The notes under the pieces were generated by a model. The model made no database searches, was not told where the DNA came from, and saw nothing but the letters and a program-made list of their open reading frames with translations. This document shows, piece after piece, positions 52,841 to 61,340 of a stretch of 64,000 nt of DNA (positions are counted from its first letter, which is position 1; every line of letters starts with the position of its first letter). Position numbers and translations under genes: made by a program. Source of the stretch: Salinibacterium sp. ZJ450 (lineage in GTDB: Bacteria > Actinomycetota > Actinomycetes > Actinomycetales > Microbacteriaceae); NCBI RefSeq assembly GCF_011751885.2, contig NZ_CP061771.1:3348001-3412000 (forward strand), given 5' to 3'.

Positions 52841-53706
52841 GCCGATACTCCGTTCGTCGCCGAGGGGTGTCCCCCACGGGTGCTCTCATCGCGACCCCAC
52901 CCGTCGCCAGCCTTGCGTCGCGCGAGAAGGGCCGCGATCACCGTGATCGCCACGTAGGGAACAGCGGCCGGCACCAAGCGCGGGTTCGGCAGCACGACGT
53001 CGCGCAGCCAGGCCCAGCGGGCGGCCGACCGAACTTGCACAGCGACCCGCCCCGCGGCCGCCGCCGCCCGCATCTCAGCGTTTCCGCGACGCACGCGCAC
53101 CAGTCGACGCACCAGGTCACGTGTCGTGAACGGCGCTTCCACCACGACCTCGACGCTGCTCGCCTCCGCCTTCTCGGCGTCCGAGAACAGAGAGTCGAGG
53201 AACAGGTCGTCAGCGATCATCGCCGGGAACGCGTCGAACCGGGCGCGGCCCTGCTCGGACAGGGCGATCATGCCCCGTCCGAACAATCCGTTCCGGAACG
53301 CCGGCAGCCGCTCGTTGACCGAGAAGTAGGCTCGCACCGGCCAGGGCCGTCCCGCCGTGTTCAGCCGACGGCGAGGCACAACCGCGAGGGGCGCCGGTGT
53401 CTCCCCGAAGCGGCCGAGCAAGGCCGCTAGGCCGCCGGAAGGAACCCGGATGTCGGCGTCGAGGTAGATCCTCGGGAAGCCGGTCGCCACCGCGTCGCCC
53501 GCATTGAGGGCTCCTGCCTTGCCCGGTTCCGGGCGATCGATCACGGTGACGCCCGGTCGCGTCGCTGCGGCCACCGTTCTGTCAGCACACCCATTGGCGC
53601 TGACGACAACCTCGATCCGCTCCGACAGCTGATGGTCGAGCACCGCGTCGAGGCTCGGCCCGATCACGTGCTCCTCGTTGTGCGCTGCAATCACGACGCT
53701 CGGCAT
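52837..53706 (-). CDS. Glycosyltransferase family 2 with C-terminal membrane anchor
   Basis: A 289-residue GT2 enzyme. PSVVIAAHNEEHVIGPSLDA is at the very start, VVVSANGCADRTVAAA is the second nucleotide-site motif, then PGKAGALNAGDAVATGFPRI, YLDADIRVPSGGL (DxD near 98) and RFDAFPAMIADDLFLDSLFS (acceptor-side DD). One membrane helix follows (about 245-265, PAAVPYVAITVIAALLA). The start is ATG 53706 with AAAGGAA nine bases upstream; the open frame continues 135 bases upstream, but without ribosome site or family similarity. It diverges from the GNAT gene and overlaps the deacetylase gene. Confidence 0.9.
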   Translation of the reverse strand: MPSVVIAAHNEEHVIGPSLDAVLDHQLSERIEVVVSANGCADRTVAAATRPGVTVIDRPEPGKAGALNAGDAVATGFPRIYLDADIRVPSGGLAALLGRFGETPAPLAVVPRRRLNTAGRPWPVRAYFSVNERLPAFRNGLFGRGMIALSEQGRARFDAFPAMIADDLFLDSLFSDAEKAEASSVEVVVEAPFTTRDLVRRLVRVRRGNAEMRAAAAAGRVAVQVRSAARWAWLRDVVLPNPRLVPAAVPYVAITVIAALLARRKAGDGWGRDESTRGGHPSATNGVSA

Positions 53707-53793
53707 GGGGGTTCCTTTCGGCGGCACGTCGAACACGACCGTGAGCGGGAGTTCCTTGGTCGAAGGATAGCGGTCACGCGACCGGTCGTGCCG

Positions 53794-53799
53794 TACTAT
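53794..53799 (+). promoter_or_regulatory. Probable -10 (TACTAT) of a leaderless gene
   Basis: TACTAT lies seven bases before the ATG at 53807, so the predicted transcription start coincides with the A of the start codon. There is no ribosome binding site in front of this ATG. Confidence 0.6.
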
Positions 53800-53806
53800 T
53801 CGGCTC

Positions 53807-54673
53807 ATGGAGCGCGAGAGAATCGACGTTCGACCAATCACCGACGAGGATGCCGATGCGGTCGCGGTGTTCCTGCATGATCACTTGAACCCGCGGGTCT
53901 CACTCAAGGCGTGGGGTGCGCTCCTCGCTCCTCCGTGGGATGTCGATGCACCGAACCACGGGTTCCAGCTCATCGCGGGCGGGGCAATCGTGGGAGCGTA
54001 CGTCGCGGTCTACTCCGAACGCGACATCGACGGTGAGCAGCGCAGGTTCTGCAACCTCGCGGCGTTCTGCGTACTCGAGGGGCACCGAGCCCACAGCGTC
54101 CGGCTGATCCGCGCGATGCTCGCGCAGCGCGGGTTCGAGTTCACCGACCTGTCGCCGAGCGGGAACGTCGTGGCCCTGAACCGGCGACTCGGTTTCGCCG
54201 CGCTCGACACCGCCACCCGCGTGACGCTGAACCTGCCGGGCATCTCCCGACGCGGGATCACCGTGTCGGATGACCCCACGATCATCGCGAGAACCCTGAC
54301 CGGGCGAGACGCCGGCGTGTACCGCGACCACCGAGATGCCCCCGCCGCTCGCCACGTTGTGGCGATGACAGGAGACCAATATGGGTACCTCATCGTGCGG
54401 AAGGACCGGCGCAAGCGGCTTCCGGTTTTCGCCTCCCCGCTCTACGTCGGGGGCAGCCGTGACGTGCTCCGCTCAGCATGGCGCGAGGTGGGCTCGCACC
54501 TGCTGGTCAAGCAGGGGATGCTTGCGACCTTGGCCGAGCATCGCGTGCTCGGTTTCGTCCCCTCGCTCGGCGTTGACCTTCGCACACCCCGCGCGAAGAT
54601 GTTTCGCAGTCGGGATCTGCCTGCCGCGAGCGTGGACTATCTGTACAGCGAGCTGACCCTGCTGCAGTGGTAG
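53807..54673 (+). CDS. GNAT-fold acetyltransferase, polysaccharide cluster
   Basis: A 288-residue protein whose first 150 residues form a GNAT domain: VRPITDEDADAVAVFLHDHL, HGFQLIAGGAIVGAYVAVYS, FCNLAAFCVLEGHRAHSVRL and NVVALNRRLGFAALDT (the acetyl-CoA and C-terminal motifs). The second half (150-288) is an atypical domain with GISRRGITVSDDP, DQYGYLIVRKDRRKRLPVFA and LGFVPSLGVDLRTPRAKMF and no recognised family. It may acylate a sugar or lipid-linked intermediate. An AMP-ligase/carrier module in the same region could supply an acyl group, but that link is speculative. Probably leaderless. Confidence 0.82.
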   Translation: MERERIDVRPITDEDADAVAVFLHDHLNPRVSLKAWGALLAPPWDVDAPNHGFQLIAGGAIVGAYVAVYSERDIDGEQRRFCNLAAFCVLEGHRAHSVRLIRAMLAQRGFEFTDLSPSGNVVALNRRLGFAALDTATRVTLNLPGISRRGITVSDDPTIIARTLTGRDAGVYRDHRDAPAARHVVAMTGDQYGYLIVRKDRRKRLPVFASPLYVGGSRDVLRSAWREVGSHLLVKQGMLATLAEHRVLGFVPSLGVDLRTPRAKMFRSRDLPAASVDYLYSELTLLQW

Positions 54674-54688
54674 TTCACTGGCAGTTCG

Positions 54689-56272
54689 TCAGTTCGCGGC
54701 TCGGATGGGGGTTCCGTCCTCCCAGCGGTTGTTGCTCCACAGGTTGCCTGGCGCGTTGGAGTCGAACGAGGTGATCGGCCCCCAGAAGCCGCACTTGCCG
54801 GATTGGCCGCGCTGCCAGACGTTGTTGGTGAACCGGATGTCCCTGGTCCCGCTGGAGAACGGCTTTCCCGACGACGAACCGCCATAGGCGCAGTAGCCGC
54901 CGGATCCGGCGATGAACAGGTTGCCGTCGATGGTGTTGTTCCGCACAGCGGCGAAATCACCGTAACCGGTCAGGGCTGCCGAGCATCCGGCCTCCGGTTC
55001 CACATCGGGGGCATCGCAGGAGATCGTGTTGCCGCGGATCACCGAGTTCGATCCCATCCGGATTCCCGATTCATGTGCGCGCCCGGTGTCGTCGCGGAAT
55101 TGGCCGTGCACGTAGGAGTCGGCGACGGTGCAGTCGAGGAAGCAATTCACGGATCGATTGCCGCCGGTCACGTGCACGCGGGTGGCCGTGAAGTGGGCGT
55201 CGCCGATGCCGGTGCCCATCCGGGCCCCCACGTCAACCTGGCTATCGCTGATGGCGAAGGATCCGGTGCCGCTGTCGTCGGTGTAGACGAAGCCGTTGAT
55301 CTGCGAGCGCGTGATCACGACTCCCTGTGCGTCGATCCGCAGCGGCCCGCAGGACACCACCTTGGCGTCGATCACGGTGCCCGGCGTCGTGATCCGGCAT
55401 GGCCCGGTGTAGGTGGTGAGCGCTGTCCCTGCGGGCACTCCTGTCGTGGTCGCCGAGGGGAATCCCACGGCGGGGTTGGGCGCAGGGGGTGCGGGAGCGG
55501 ACGTGGGTGGCGGCGTCGGAGCGGGCGTCACCGGCGGCGCTGGAGTCGGCGTGGTCACGGGTGGCGGCGTCGGAGCGGGCTTCGTCGCAGGTGGCGGCGT
55601 CGGTGTGAGCGTCGCCGTCGGTGACGGGGTCGGTGTGGGTGCAGGTGGCGTGGTCGGCGGGTCACCGGGGCGCGGTGTGGAGTTGGCCGTGAATGCCACA
55701 TCCACCCAGTACACGCTGTTGCGGTAGGTATCGGTTGGGAACCGGGTCGTCGACGAGTACGCGAACACGCCCGCTCCCGCCCTGATCGTCAGATCGGACG
55801 AGAGCGATTTGCTGGTGTAGTTGTGCGTGGCCGCATACCGACCCTTCGGGGCAAAGTATGAGACGACATACGTCTGGTCGGCTTTCAGGTCGATTGTCCG
55901 GTCAAATCGAGCGGTCTGCCAACCGAACCCGGTCTTGCCCGGGAATGTCGCGGTGGCGAGCCGCTTACCCTGCGCGGTCCACAGCGTTCCAGTGTGGGCT
56001 CCGACCGCGTCGCTGGGCTTCCAGAAGCGCATTGCGGTGGCGGTGCCGTTCACGCGAACGCTGAAACGCGTGCCGACCTCGACCCCGCTGGCATCCGCGT
56101 GCTGCACAAGGCGAAGCGGCGCGGAGCTACCGAGGATCGTGCCGTCGGTTGCCGCGATGGCAGGACTCAGCGTCCAGGAACCGGTCGCGACGCTCATGGC
56201 AAGAACAACAGCGAATATGGCCGCAACGCGGCGAAGATTTGTCGGGCGCGGGTGAAGTCGGGCGGGGCGCAT
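54689..56272 (-). CDS. Secreted DUF4082 / right-handed beta-helix protein
   Basis: A 527-residue exported protein. Signal peptide (about 1-39, ending PAIAA), a DUF4082 domain (about 42-200: GTILGSSAPLRLVQH, VGTRFSVRVNGTATAMRFW, FGWQTARFDRTIDLKADQ, TYVVSYFAPKGRYAATHNYT), a long Pro/Thr/Ala linker (about 205-275), and a C-terminal beta-helix (about 285-520) with repeated short strands (TDDSGTGSFAISDSQVD, GGNRSVNCFLDCTVADSY, NSVIRGNTISCDAP). DUF4082 is found on surface enzymes that process glycans; beta-helices of this type are pectate-lyase or EPS-depolymerase-like. The likely role is binding or trimming the EPS. The ATG has AGGA about six bases upstream. Confidence 0.9.
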   Translation of the reverse strand: MRPARLHPRPTNLRRVAAIFAVVLAMSVATGSWTLSPAIAATDGTILGSSAPLRLVQHADASGVEVGTRFSVRVNGTATAMRFWKPSDAVGAHTGTLWTAQGKRLATATFPGKTGFGWQTARFDRTIDLKADQTYVVSYFAPKGRYAATHNYTSKSLSSDLTIRAGAGVFAYSSTTRFPTDTYRNSVYWVDVAFTANSTPRPGDPPTTPPAPTPTPSPTATLTPTPPPATKPAPTPPPVTTPTPAPPVTPAPTPPPTSAPAPPAPNPAVGFPSATTTGVPAGTALTTYTGPCRITTPGTVIDAKVVSCGPLRIDAQGVVITRSQINGFVYTDDSGTGSFAISDSQVDVGARMGTGIGDAHFTATRVHVTGGNRSVNCFLDCTVADSYVHGQFRDDTGRAHESGIRMGSNSVIRGNTISCDAPDVEPEAGCSAALTGYGDFAAVRNNTIDGNLFIAGSGGYCAYGGSSSGKPFSSGTRDIRFTNNVWQRGQSGKCGFWGPITSFDSNAPGNLWSNNRWEDGTPIRAAN

Positions 56273-56308
56273 GAATATCCTGTCTCGTCCTGGAACTCAA
56301 AGATTTTC

Positions 56309-56332
56309 CGCCCGGCCGGGTGATACCGGGCG
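56309..56332 (-). other. Hairpin in the 5' leader of the beta-helix gene
   Basis: CGCCCGG / CCGGGCG, a 7-bp stem around a 10-base loop, about 37 bases before the start codon. The 156-base leader also has the AT-rich block GTTTTCGCACTGCGG upstream. It may be a regulatory RNA fold; I do not match it to a known riboswitch. Confidence 0.4.
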
Positions 56333-56428
56333 ACTGACCGCAGTGCGAAAACTCTGCCCCCCGTTCGAGGCACACAGCAATTACAACTGACGTATTCCAG
56401 CACGTCAAGGGACCACGCGGGGATTGCG

Positions 56429-58219
56429 TTATAGCCGTTCCGCTCGATCGTCGCGCGGAACCAACGCCCCGCTCGCCACGATCAGGTTTGTCATGAAGGC
56501 CACCGAACTGGGTCTCGGCTCGATCCGTCCGTCTATCACGCCATCGATCCAGTCGGCTCGGATAAACGCCGCGAGCGGTGCCGACGACACCACGTCGGAA
56601 TGCTCCCGCCAGTGCTCGACGACCTTTCCGGCGAGAACTGACCCCCCGGCCGGAGGCCGATTGCCTCGTCGAACTCGTTGAAGCACCTTGCCCGCCAGGC
56701 GGCGGCCGGTTGTCATGGTGCCGATCATCGAGTACCACGGGTTCGGGTAGGCGGCCGCGATCGGGGCCGGGCGGCCCTCGAGGGGAATCCGACCTAGCTC
56801 GGGGTCGAGCTCCATCTGCAGCCGGGCGAGGAAGCGTGAGTGTGCCTTGTCCTCCGGCGCCAGCCGCGCGGCGATGCTGAGGAATTCCGGGGCAAGCATC
56901 GGGTTGATGACGACCCGTTTCGACCCCACGGCCGTGTCGGTGACCCCCGCCCAACGCTGCATTCGGTGCCGCAGGTACAGGTCATCCGTGGCCTGGTACC
57001 ACTCGTTCCCTGCTGCGAACAGGGCGGAGGCCACCTCGTCGTTGGCTGTCGCGCGGGCCCATGGCGAGAATTCCGGGTCGAGCATGCCCGGTTCGACGGC
57101 TTCATTGACGAACATGCGCCAGGCAGCGAGTTGCTCCGCATCCTTACGTGTGAACGGCCGATCGTGCACCGCTCCGACGTAGTAGAACCCGCGCGCGACC
57201 TCACCGCCGAGCCCCGAAATTCGCACACCCTGGTCGAAGCTACCCTCGGCGACGGTGAGCGCGGCAAGCGCGATGGGATCAGCCATGCCGTCCAGCCGCA
57301 TTGCCGCCTCGCACGACAGCTCCCACGCGTCTACGGCGCTCAGCCCGTCGAGAGCCCGGAGGCCGTGGACGTCGTGCCGCAACCCGTATCGCTCGGCGAG
57401 CCGCGCGGCGACGGTGACATCCCCGCTTCCGGCTGCACCCAGCGTCATCGCCCGCAGCCCGCGCCGACGAGTGACTGGGATGGCGCTGAGGAGGATGCGG
57501 GAATCCTGTCCGCCGGTGAGCTGCAGCACGGCATCAGGGTGGTCGTCGAGTACCGCCTCAAGTGAAGTGCGCAGCAGCGCGGCGGCCAGGGACACAGCCT
57601 CGTCGAGCGAGATCGCGGCCTCGGGGGCGCGTTCTGTGGCGCTCACGTGCACTCCGTCCGCGTCGAGGGTGGCGATCGCCCCGGGGGCGAGCTTGTCGAC
57701 GCCGCGAAACAGCGTGCGCTGGCCAAGTTGCCAGCCGAGCAACGACTGCACCGCGACCGCGGCCGGGTCGAGTTCGGCAGACCGGGCCCAGCCGGCAAAC
57801 AGGGCTGATGTCGAGAGCACCGCAGCGTCTGCGTGATCCGGGACGCTGTGATAGAGCTGCCGGAACCCCATAGAGTCGGCAACCATCCTCACCCCGTGTT
57901 CGTCGCCACGTACCGCGGCGAACGGCGGAAGCAGGCGCGTCAGCGCCGCAGGATCATCACGCATGCCGTCGGCGATCGTTGCGGTCGACACGGCTCCACG
58001 ATCGGTCCTGGTGACGCGCGAGAGCGCGAGGGTCGGAGTCGACGGGGTGAGCGAGGCCAGCTGCCACGAATGCAGTATCGCCGGGCCGCACACAATGGCG
58101 GTGACGCTGTCGTGAGTTCCCAGGATCCCGTCGAGCGGTGTGGCGTCGCGGCCCGTCGCGATGAAACCCGGCAGGGCGCCCTGCGGGCCGCTCCGGTCAG
58201 GCTGCGGCGAGCTTGGCAT
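56429..58219 (-). CDS. Asparagine-synthetase-like protein lacking the glutaminase cysteine
   Basis: A 596-residue protein with the two-domain asparagine synthetase fold. The N-terminal half keeps family traces (VRMVADSMGFRQLYHSVPDH, FAGWARSAELDPAAVAVQSL, TLFRGVDKLAPGAIATLDAD) but no Cys at position 2, so it should not use glutamine. The second half has the ATP PP-loop VLQLTGGQDSRILLSAIPV (residues 231-249) and SGLGGEVARGFYYVGAVHD. Such proteins use ATP to form amide bonds with substrates other than aspartate, for example beta-lactam synthetase. The start is the first ATG, 23 bases inside the carrier-protein gene, without a good ribosome site, so it is uncertain. It lies downstream of the carrier protein, decarboxylase and ligase. 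Confidence 0.85.
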   Translation of the reverse strand: MPSSPQPDRSGPQGALPGFIATGRDATPLDGILGTHDSVTAIVCGPAILHSWQLASLTPSTPTLALSRVTRTDRGAVSTATIADGMRDDPAALTRLLPPFAAVRGDEHGVRMVADSMGFRQLYHSVPDHADAAVLSTSALFAGWARSAELDPAAVAVQSLLGWQLGQRTLFRGVDKLAPGAIATLDADGVHVSATERAPEAAISLDEAVSLAAALLRTSLEAVLDDHPDAVLQLTGGQDSRILLSAIPVTRRRGLRAMTLGAAGSGDVTVAARLAERYGLRHDVHGLRALDGLSAVDAWELSCEAAMRLDGMADPIALAALTVAEGSFDQGVRISGLGGEVARGFYYVGAVHDRPFTRKDAEQLAAWRMFVNEAVEPGMLDPEFSPWARATANDEVASALFAAGNEWYQATDDLYLRHRMQRWAGVTDTAVGSKRVVINPMLAPEFLSIAARLAPEDKAHSRFLARLQMELDPELGRIPLEGRPAPIAAAYPNPWYSMIGTMTTGRRLAGKVLQRVRRGNRPPAGGSVLAGKVVEHWREHSDVVSSAPLAAFIRADWIDGVIDGRIEPRPSSVAFMTNLIVASGALVPRDDRAERL

Positions 58220-58454
58220 CGACGAATCCGGCGAGCGTGCCCACCGTCTCAAAGATCTCGGCACCGAACTCGTCGTCGTCGACCGTGATATCGAAGTGCT
58301 GCTCAAGGGATGCCACGAGGTGCACGACACCGAACGAGTCGAGTTCGGGCAGGGAGCCGAACAGGGCAGTGTCCTCCTGCAGGTCTTCCGGGCGTTGGTG
58401 CAGCTCGAGGGTGTCAATCAGAACAGTGCGGACGGCGTTCAGGGTGTCGGTCAT
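58197..58454 (-). CDS. Acyl/peptidyl carrier protein
   Basis: An 85-residue single-domain carrier protein. The 4'-phosphopantetheine attachment site is LPELDSFGVVHLVASLEQHF (Ser40), preceded by LIDTLELHQRPEDLQEDTAL, with the third helix FETVGTLAGFVDAKLA. Like other stand-alone carrier proteins in polysaccharide clusters, it would carry the acyl or amino-acyl group activated by the neighbouring AMP ligase. It is not the fatty-acid ACP: it is encoded inside the EPS operon and has a different DSF rather than DSL motif. Its gene overlaps the Asn-synthetase-like gene by 23 bases; a 73-base gap separates it from the decarboxylase gene. Confidence 0.92.
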   Translation of the reverse strand: MTDTLNAVRTVLIDTLELHQRPEDLQEDTALFGSLPELDSFGVVHLVASLEQHFDITVDDDEFGAEIFETVGTLAGFVDAKLAAA

Positions 58455-58527
58455 GCTGGCTCCTGGTTTCGATGAGAACTGATGGGACGAGGACTGCTGA
58501 GATGAGGACCGTTCACACGAGTGCTGG

Positions 58528-59754
58528 TCATACGAGCACCTCCGCCGGCGGCGGATGCCCGAGGAATGCGGTGGGGCTCGCGGTCAGGCCGTACGCCCCG
58601 GCCTGGAAGATCACGATGAGGTCGTCGATCTCCGCAGGGGGCAGCTCCACGTCATCCGCGAGCAGGTCGAGCGGGGTGCACAGACATCCCACGACGGTGG
58701 CCCTCTCGCCGGAAGCGAGCGCGGCGCGGTTGCCGACCACGACCGGATAGTTGCGGCGGATGGCCTGGCCGAAGTTGCCGGAGGCGGCAAGCTGGTGATG
58801 CATTCCCCCGTCGACCACCAGAAACGTCTTGCCGCGCGAGACCTTACGGTCGAGCACTCGAGTGACGTAGACACCGCACTCCCCGACGAGGTACCGGCCG
58901 AGTTCGATCACCGGGCTGGCCTCAGGCATCCGCCGCGCGATCGGCCCGTCCACCAGCTCGTGCAGGGTGGCGGCAACCTCGTCCAGGTCCAGCGGCTGGT
59001 CCTTGTCGACATACGGGATGCCGAACCCTCCGCCCAGGTTGAGATAGCGCACCGGGGTGGGCAGGTGTTCGGCGAGCGCGCTCACCAAATCAACGGTGCG
59101 CCGTTGCGCCTCGGCGATGACCGACGCGTTCAGGTTTTGGGAGCCGGCGAACACGTGGAAGCCGAGCACGTTCGCGCCGGCGGTGGCGTAGTCGCGCAGC
59201 ACGTCGGGCACCAGTTCCGCGTCGATACCGAACTGCTGCGGTCCGCCGCCCATCCGCATGCCGGATCCCTTCACCGCGAAGTCGGGATTCACGCGGACCG
59301 CGACGTTCGGGGTGAGCCCGAGTTCATTGCCGGCGCTGATCACCCGGCCGAATTCGGTGGTGGACTCGACCTCGACGATGATCCCGGCGGCCACTGCCTG
59401 CCGGATCTCCGCCGGCGACTTGCCCGGGCCCGCAAAACTGACCTTGCCAGCGGGCATCGTGGTGTCGAGCGCGGTCTGCATTTCCAGACCCGACGCGACG
59501 TCGATCCGGTCTACCCGGGCCGCCAGGTGCTGCACAACGGCGGGCATCGGGTTCGCCTTCATCGCGAAACTGAGTTCCACTCTGCTCGGCAGCGCCGCGC
59601 GCAGCCGGTCCACCCGCGCATCCAGCAGACCGCGATCGTACGCGAAGAACGGCGTCGACCCGACCCGGACGGCGAGCCTCGTCAGCGACATGCCGCCGAT
59701 CTGGAGTTCGCCATCGGTCGTGCCGAATCCGGCGATGTGCTCGTGCGGCTTCAT
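58528..59754 (-). CDS. PLP-dependent decarboxylase (exosortase-A-associated type)
   Basis: A 408-residue fold-type III PLP enzyme related to diaminopimelate and ornithine decarboxylases. PLP Lys in LSFAMKANPMPAVVQHL (Lys66), GFHVFAGSQNLNASVIAEA, YLNLGGGFGIPYVDKDQPLD, ELGRYLVGECGVYVTRVLDR and the C-terminal VVGCLCTPLDLLADDVELP with Cys and Asp in place of the usual CxSxD. The HVFAGSQN and CLCTPLDLL strings resemble the family annotated as exosortase-A-associated decarboxylase rather than LysA. It overlaps the AMP ligase gene by four bases. The substrate is unknown; an amino acid bound to the carrier or free is plausible. Also possible is a LysA paralogue, but no lysine genes are near. Confidence 0.87.
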   Translation of the reverse strand: MKPHEHIAGFGTTDGELQIGGMSLTRLAVRVGSTPFFAYDRGLLDARVDRLRAALPSRVELSFAMKANPMPAVVQHLAARVDRIDVASGLEMQTALDTTMPAGKVSFAGPGKSPAEIRQAVAAGIIVEVESTTEFGRVISAGNELGLTPNVAVRVNPDFAVKGSGMRMGGGPQQFGIDAELVPDVLRDYATAGANVLGFHVFAGSQNLNASVIAEAQRRTVDLVSALAEHLPTPVRYLNLGGGFGIPYVDKDQPLDLDEVAATLHELVDGPIARRMPEASPVIELGRYLVGECGVYVTRVLDRKVSRGKTFLVVDGGMHHQLAASGNFGQAIRRNYPVVVGNRAALASGERATVVGCLCTPLDLLADDVELPPAEIDDLIVIFQAGAYGLTASPTAFLGHPPPAEVLV

Positions 59755-61340
59755 CCGGTGACCTCGGCCATCAGACGGGTGCGGTCGTACTTGCCGTTCG
59801 GCGACCGGTGCAGTTCGTCGCGCACGTGGATGTGTGAGGGGACCTGGTACAGCGGCAGGATTTGCTTGAGCGCCGCGGTGAGCGCGCTCGTCAGCGCGGC
59901 GGTGAGCGCGGTGTCGAGTTCGGCGGCGGTCGGCGTGACGATCAGCACGATCCGTTGGCCGAGCGCCGCGTCATCGACGCCGATGGCGACGGCGTCCCGC
60001 ACGAGGCCGGTGCTGGAGGCGGCTTCCTCGATCTCGCTCGGGCTCACCCGGTATCCGGATGTCTTGATCATCTCGTCCGTGCGGCCCACGAAGTACAGGA
60101 AGCCCTCGTCGTCGGCCACCACCGTGTCGCCCGACCAGACGGCTCTCTCCGGCGACCGCCACTCCTGGTCGGGATGGCGCACCAGCCGGTACCGTTCGGC
60201 GGTGCGGATCGGGTCGTTCCAGTAGCCGAGTGCGACGAGCGCGCCACGGTGCACCAGCTCACCCGACTCACCGGGCTCGCACGCCGTGCCGTCCGGGCGC
60301 AGCACCAGGACCTCCGCGTTCGGGATGGCCTTGCCGATCGAGTCCGGACGCCGATCGACCTCGGACGGATCGAGGTAGGTGGAGCGGAACGCCTCGGTGA
60401 GCCCGTACATCAGGTACGGGTCGGCCTCGCCGAAAACACTGCGCAGTCGATCGAGGGTGGTCCGCGGCATCCGTCCCCCCGTATTGGCCCAGTAACGCAG
60501 CCGACGCGCGGTGGCCTCCGGCCAGTCCAGGTCGGCCAGTTGTAGCCAGAGCGGTGGCACGCAGGTGAGGCCGGTGACGCCATACTGCTCGCACAGCTTC
60601 GGCACCTCCCGCGGCAGCAGGTAGTTCATCAGCACGCAGTGGGCACCGACCGAGAAGGCCGTGGTCACCTGACTGAGGCCGGCGTCGAAGCTGAGTGGCA
60701 GCACGCTCAGGATGACGTCATGGCTGCTGTTCTGCAGGTACGTGCTCACGCTCTCGGCGCCGACGATCAGGTTGCGGTGGCTGAGCACGACACCCTTCGG
60801 TTTGCCGGTGCTGCCGGAGGTGTACAGGATCGCGGCGGGGTCCAGGTCGATGGCGAGCGACTGGGCGATGTCGCCAGCGGTCGCTTCGCCGTCCGGCCAG
60901 CGGTGCACCCGCCACGATGCGGCGGGATCCGGCACCGGGTCGCCGACGACGATGACGTGCGCGACCACGGTGTCCGGCAGCACCAGGGACAGCTGAGCGA
61001 GCCGGTCGGCCGAGGTGATCAGCACCGTGGCGCCGCTGTCGCCCAGGATGTGACCGACCTGGGTCGCCTTGAGCACGTGGTTGATCGGCACGAAGACGCC
61101 GCCTGCTGCGGAGACAGCGAAGAACGACGCGACGGTCTCGAACCGTTTCTCGAGATAGATCGCGACCCGGTCGCCGCGCTCAAGCCCCACGCTGAGCAGC
61201 TGCGCCGTGGCGGCGCACACCATCCGCCAGGTCTCGGCGTAGCTGAGCGTCGAATTGCGGTAGCTGAGCGCCGGGGCATCCGGAGTCTCAGTGGCCGCCT
61301 GACTGAGCAGGTGATGGAAGTTCGTCCTGGTCGGGGTCAT
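59751..61340 (-). CDS. AMP-forming acyl-CoA ligase (exosortase-A-associated type)
   Basis: A 529-residue ANL-superfamily enzyme. The P-loop AILYTSGSTGKPKGVVLSHR is at residues 170-189, followed by LPLSFDAGLSQVTTAFSVGA, MYGLTEAFRSTYL, FVGRTDEMIKTSGYRVSPSE and the C-terminal catalytic Lys in HRSPNGKYDRTRL. GGVFVPINHVLKATQVGHIL (81-100) is typical of the ligase family called exosortase-A-associated. Its adjacency to a PLP decarboxylase is the same as in that family. It activates a carboxylic acid or amino acid, most likely for the small carrier protein encoded next in the operon. Four-base overlaps join it to the glycosyltransferase and decarboxylase genes. Confidence 0.9.
   Translation of the reverse strand: MTPTRTNFHHLLSQAATETPDAPALSYRNSTLSYAETWRMVCAATAQLLSVGLERGDRVAIYLEKRFETVASFFAVSAAGGVFVPINHVLKATQVGHILGDSGATVLITSADRLAQLSLVLPDTVVAHVIVVGDPVPDPAASWRVHRWPDGEATAGDIAQSLAIDLDPAAILYTSGSTGKPKGVVLSHRNLIVGAESVSTYLQNSSHDVILSVLPLSFDAGLSQVTTAFSVGAHCVLMNYLLPREVPKLCEQYGVTGLTCVPPLWLQLADLDWPEATARRLRYWANTGGRMPRTTLDRLRSVFGEADPYLMYGLTEAFRSTYLDPSEVDRRPDSIGKAIPNAEVLVLRPDGTACEPGESGELVHRGALVALGYWNDPIRTAERYRLVRHPDQEWRSPERAVWSGDTVVADDEGFLYFVGRTDEMIKTSGYRVSPSEIEEAASSTGLVRDAVAIGVDDAALGQRIVLIVTPTAAELDTALTAALTSALTAALKQILPLYQVPSHIHVRDELHRSPNGKYDRTRLMAEVTG

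Noticed and set aside
38911-56272. Sortase (LPXTG) or PEP-CTERM signals on the secreted proteins
   Set aside because: No LPXTG-like or PEP motif with hydrophobic tail is seen in the two NodB proteins, the beta-helix protein or the nuclease.
56273-56428. c-di-GMP or c-di-AMP riboswitch in the leader of the beta-helix gene
   Set aside because: A hairpin is present but I could not find the conserved core sequences of either class; only a generic hairpin is reported.
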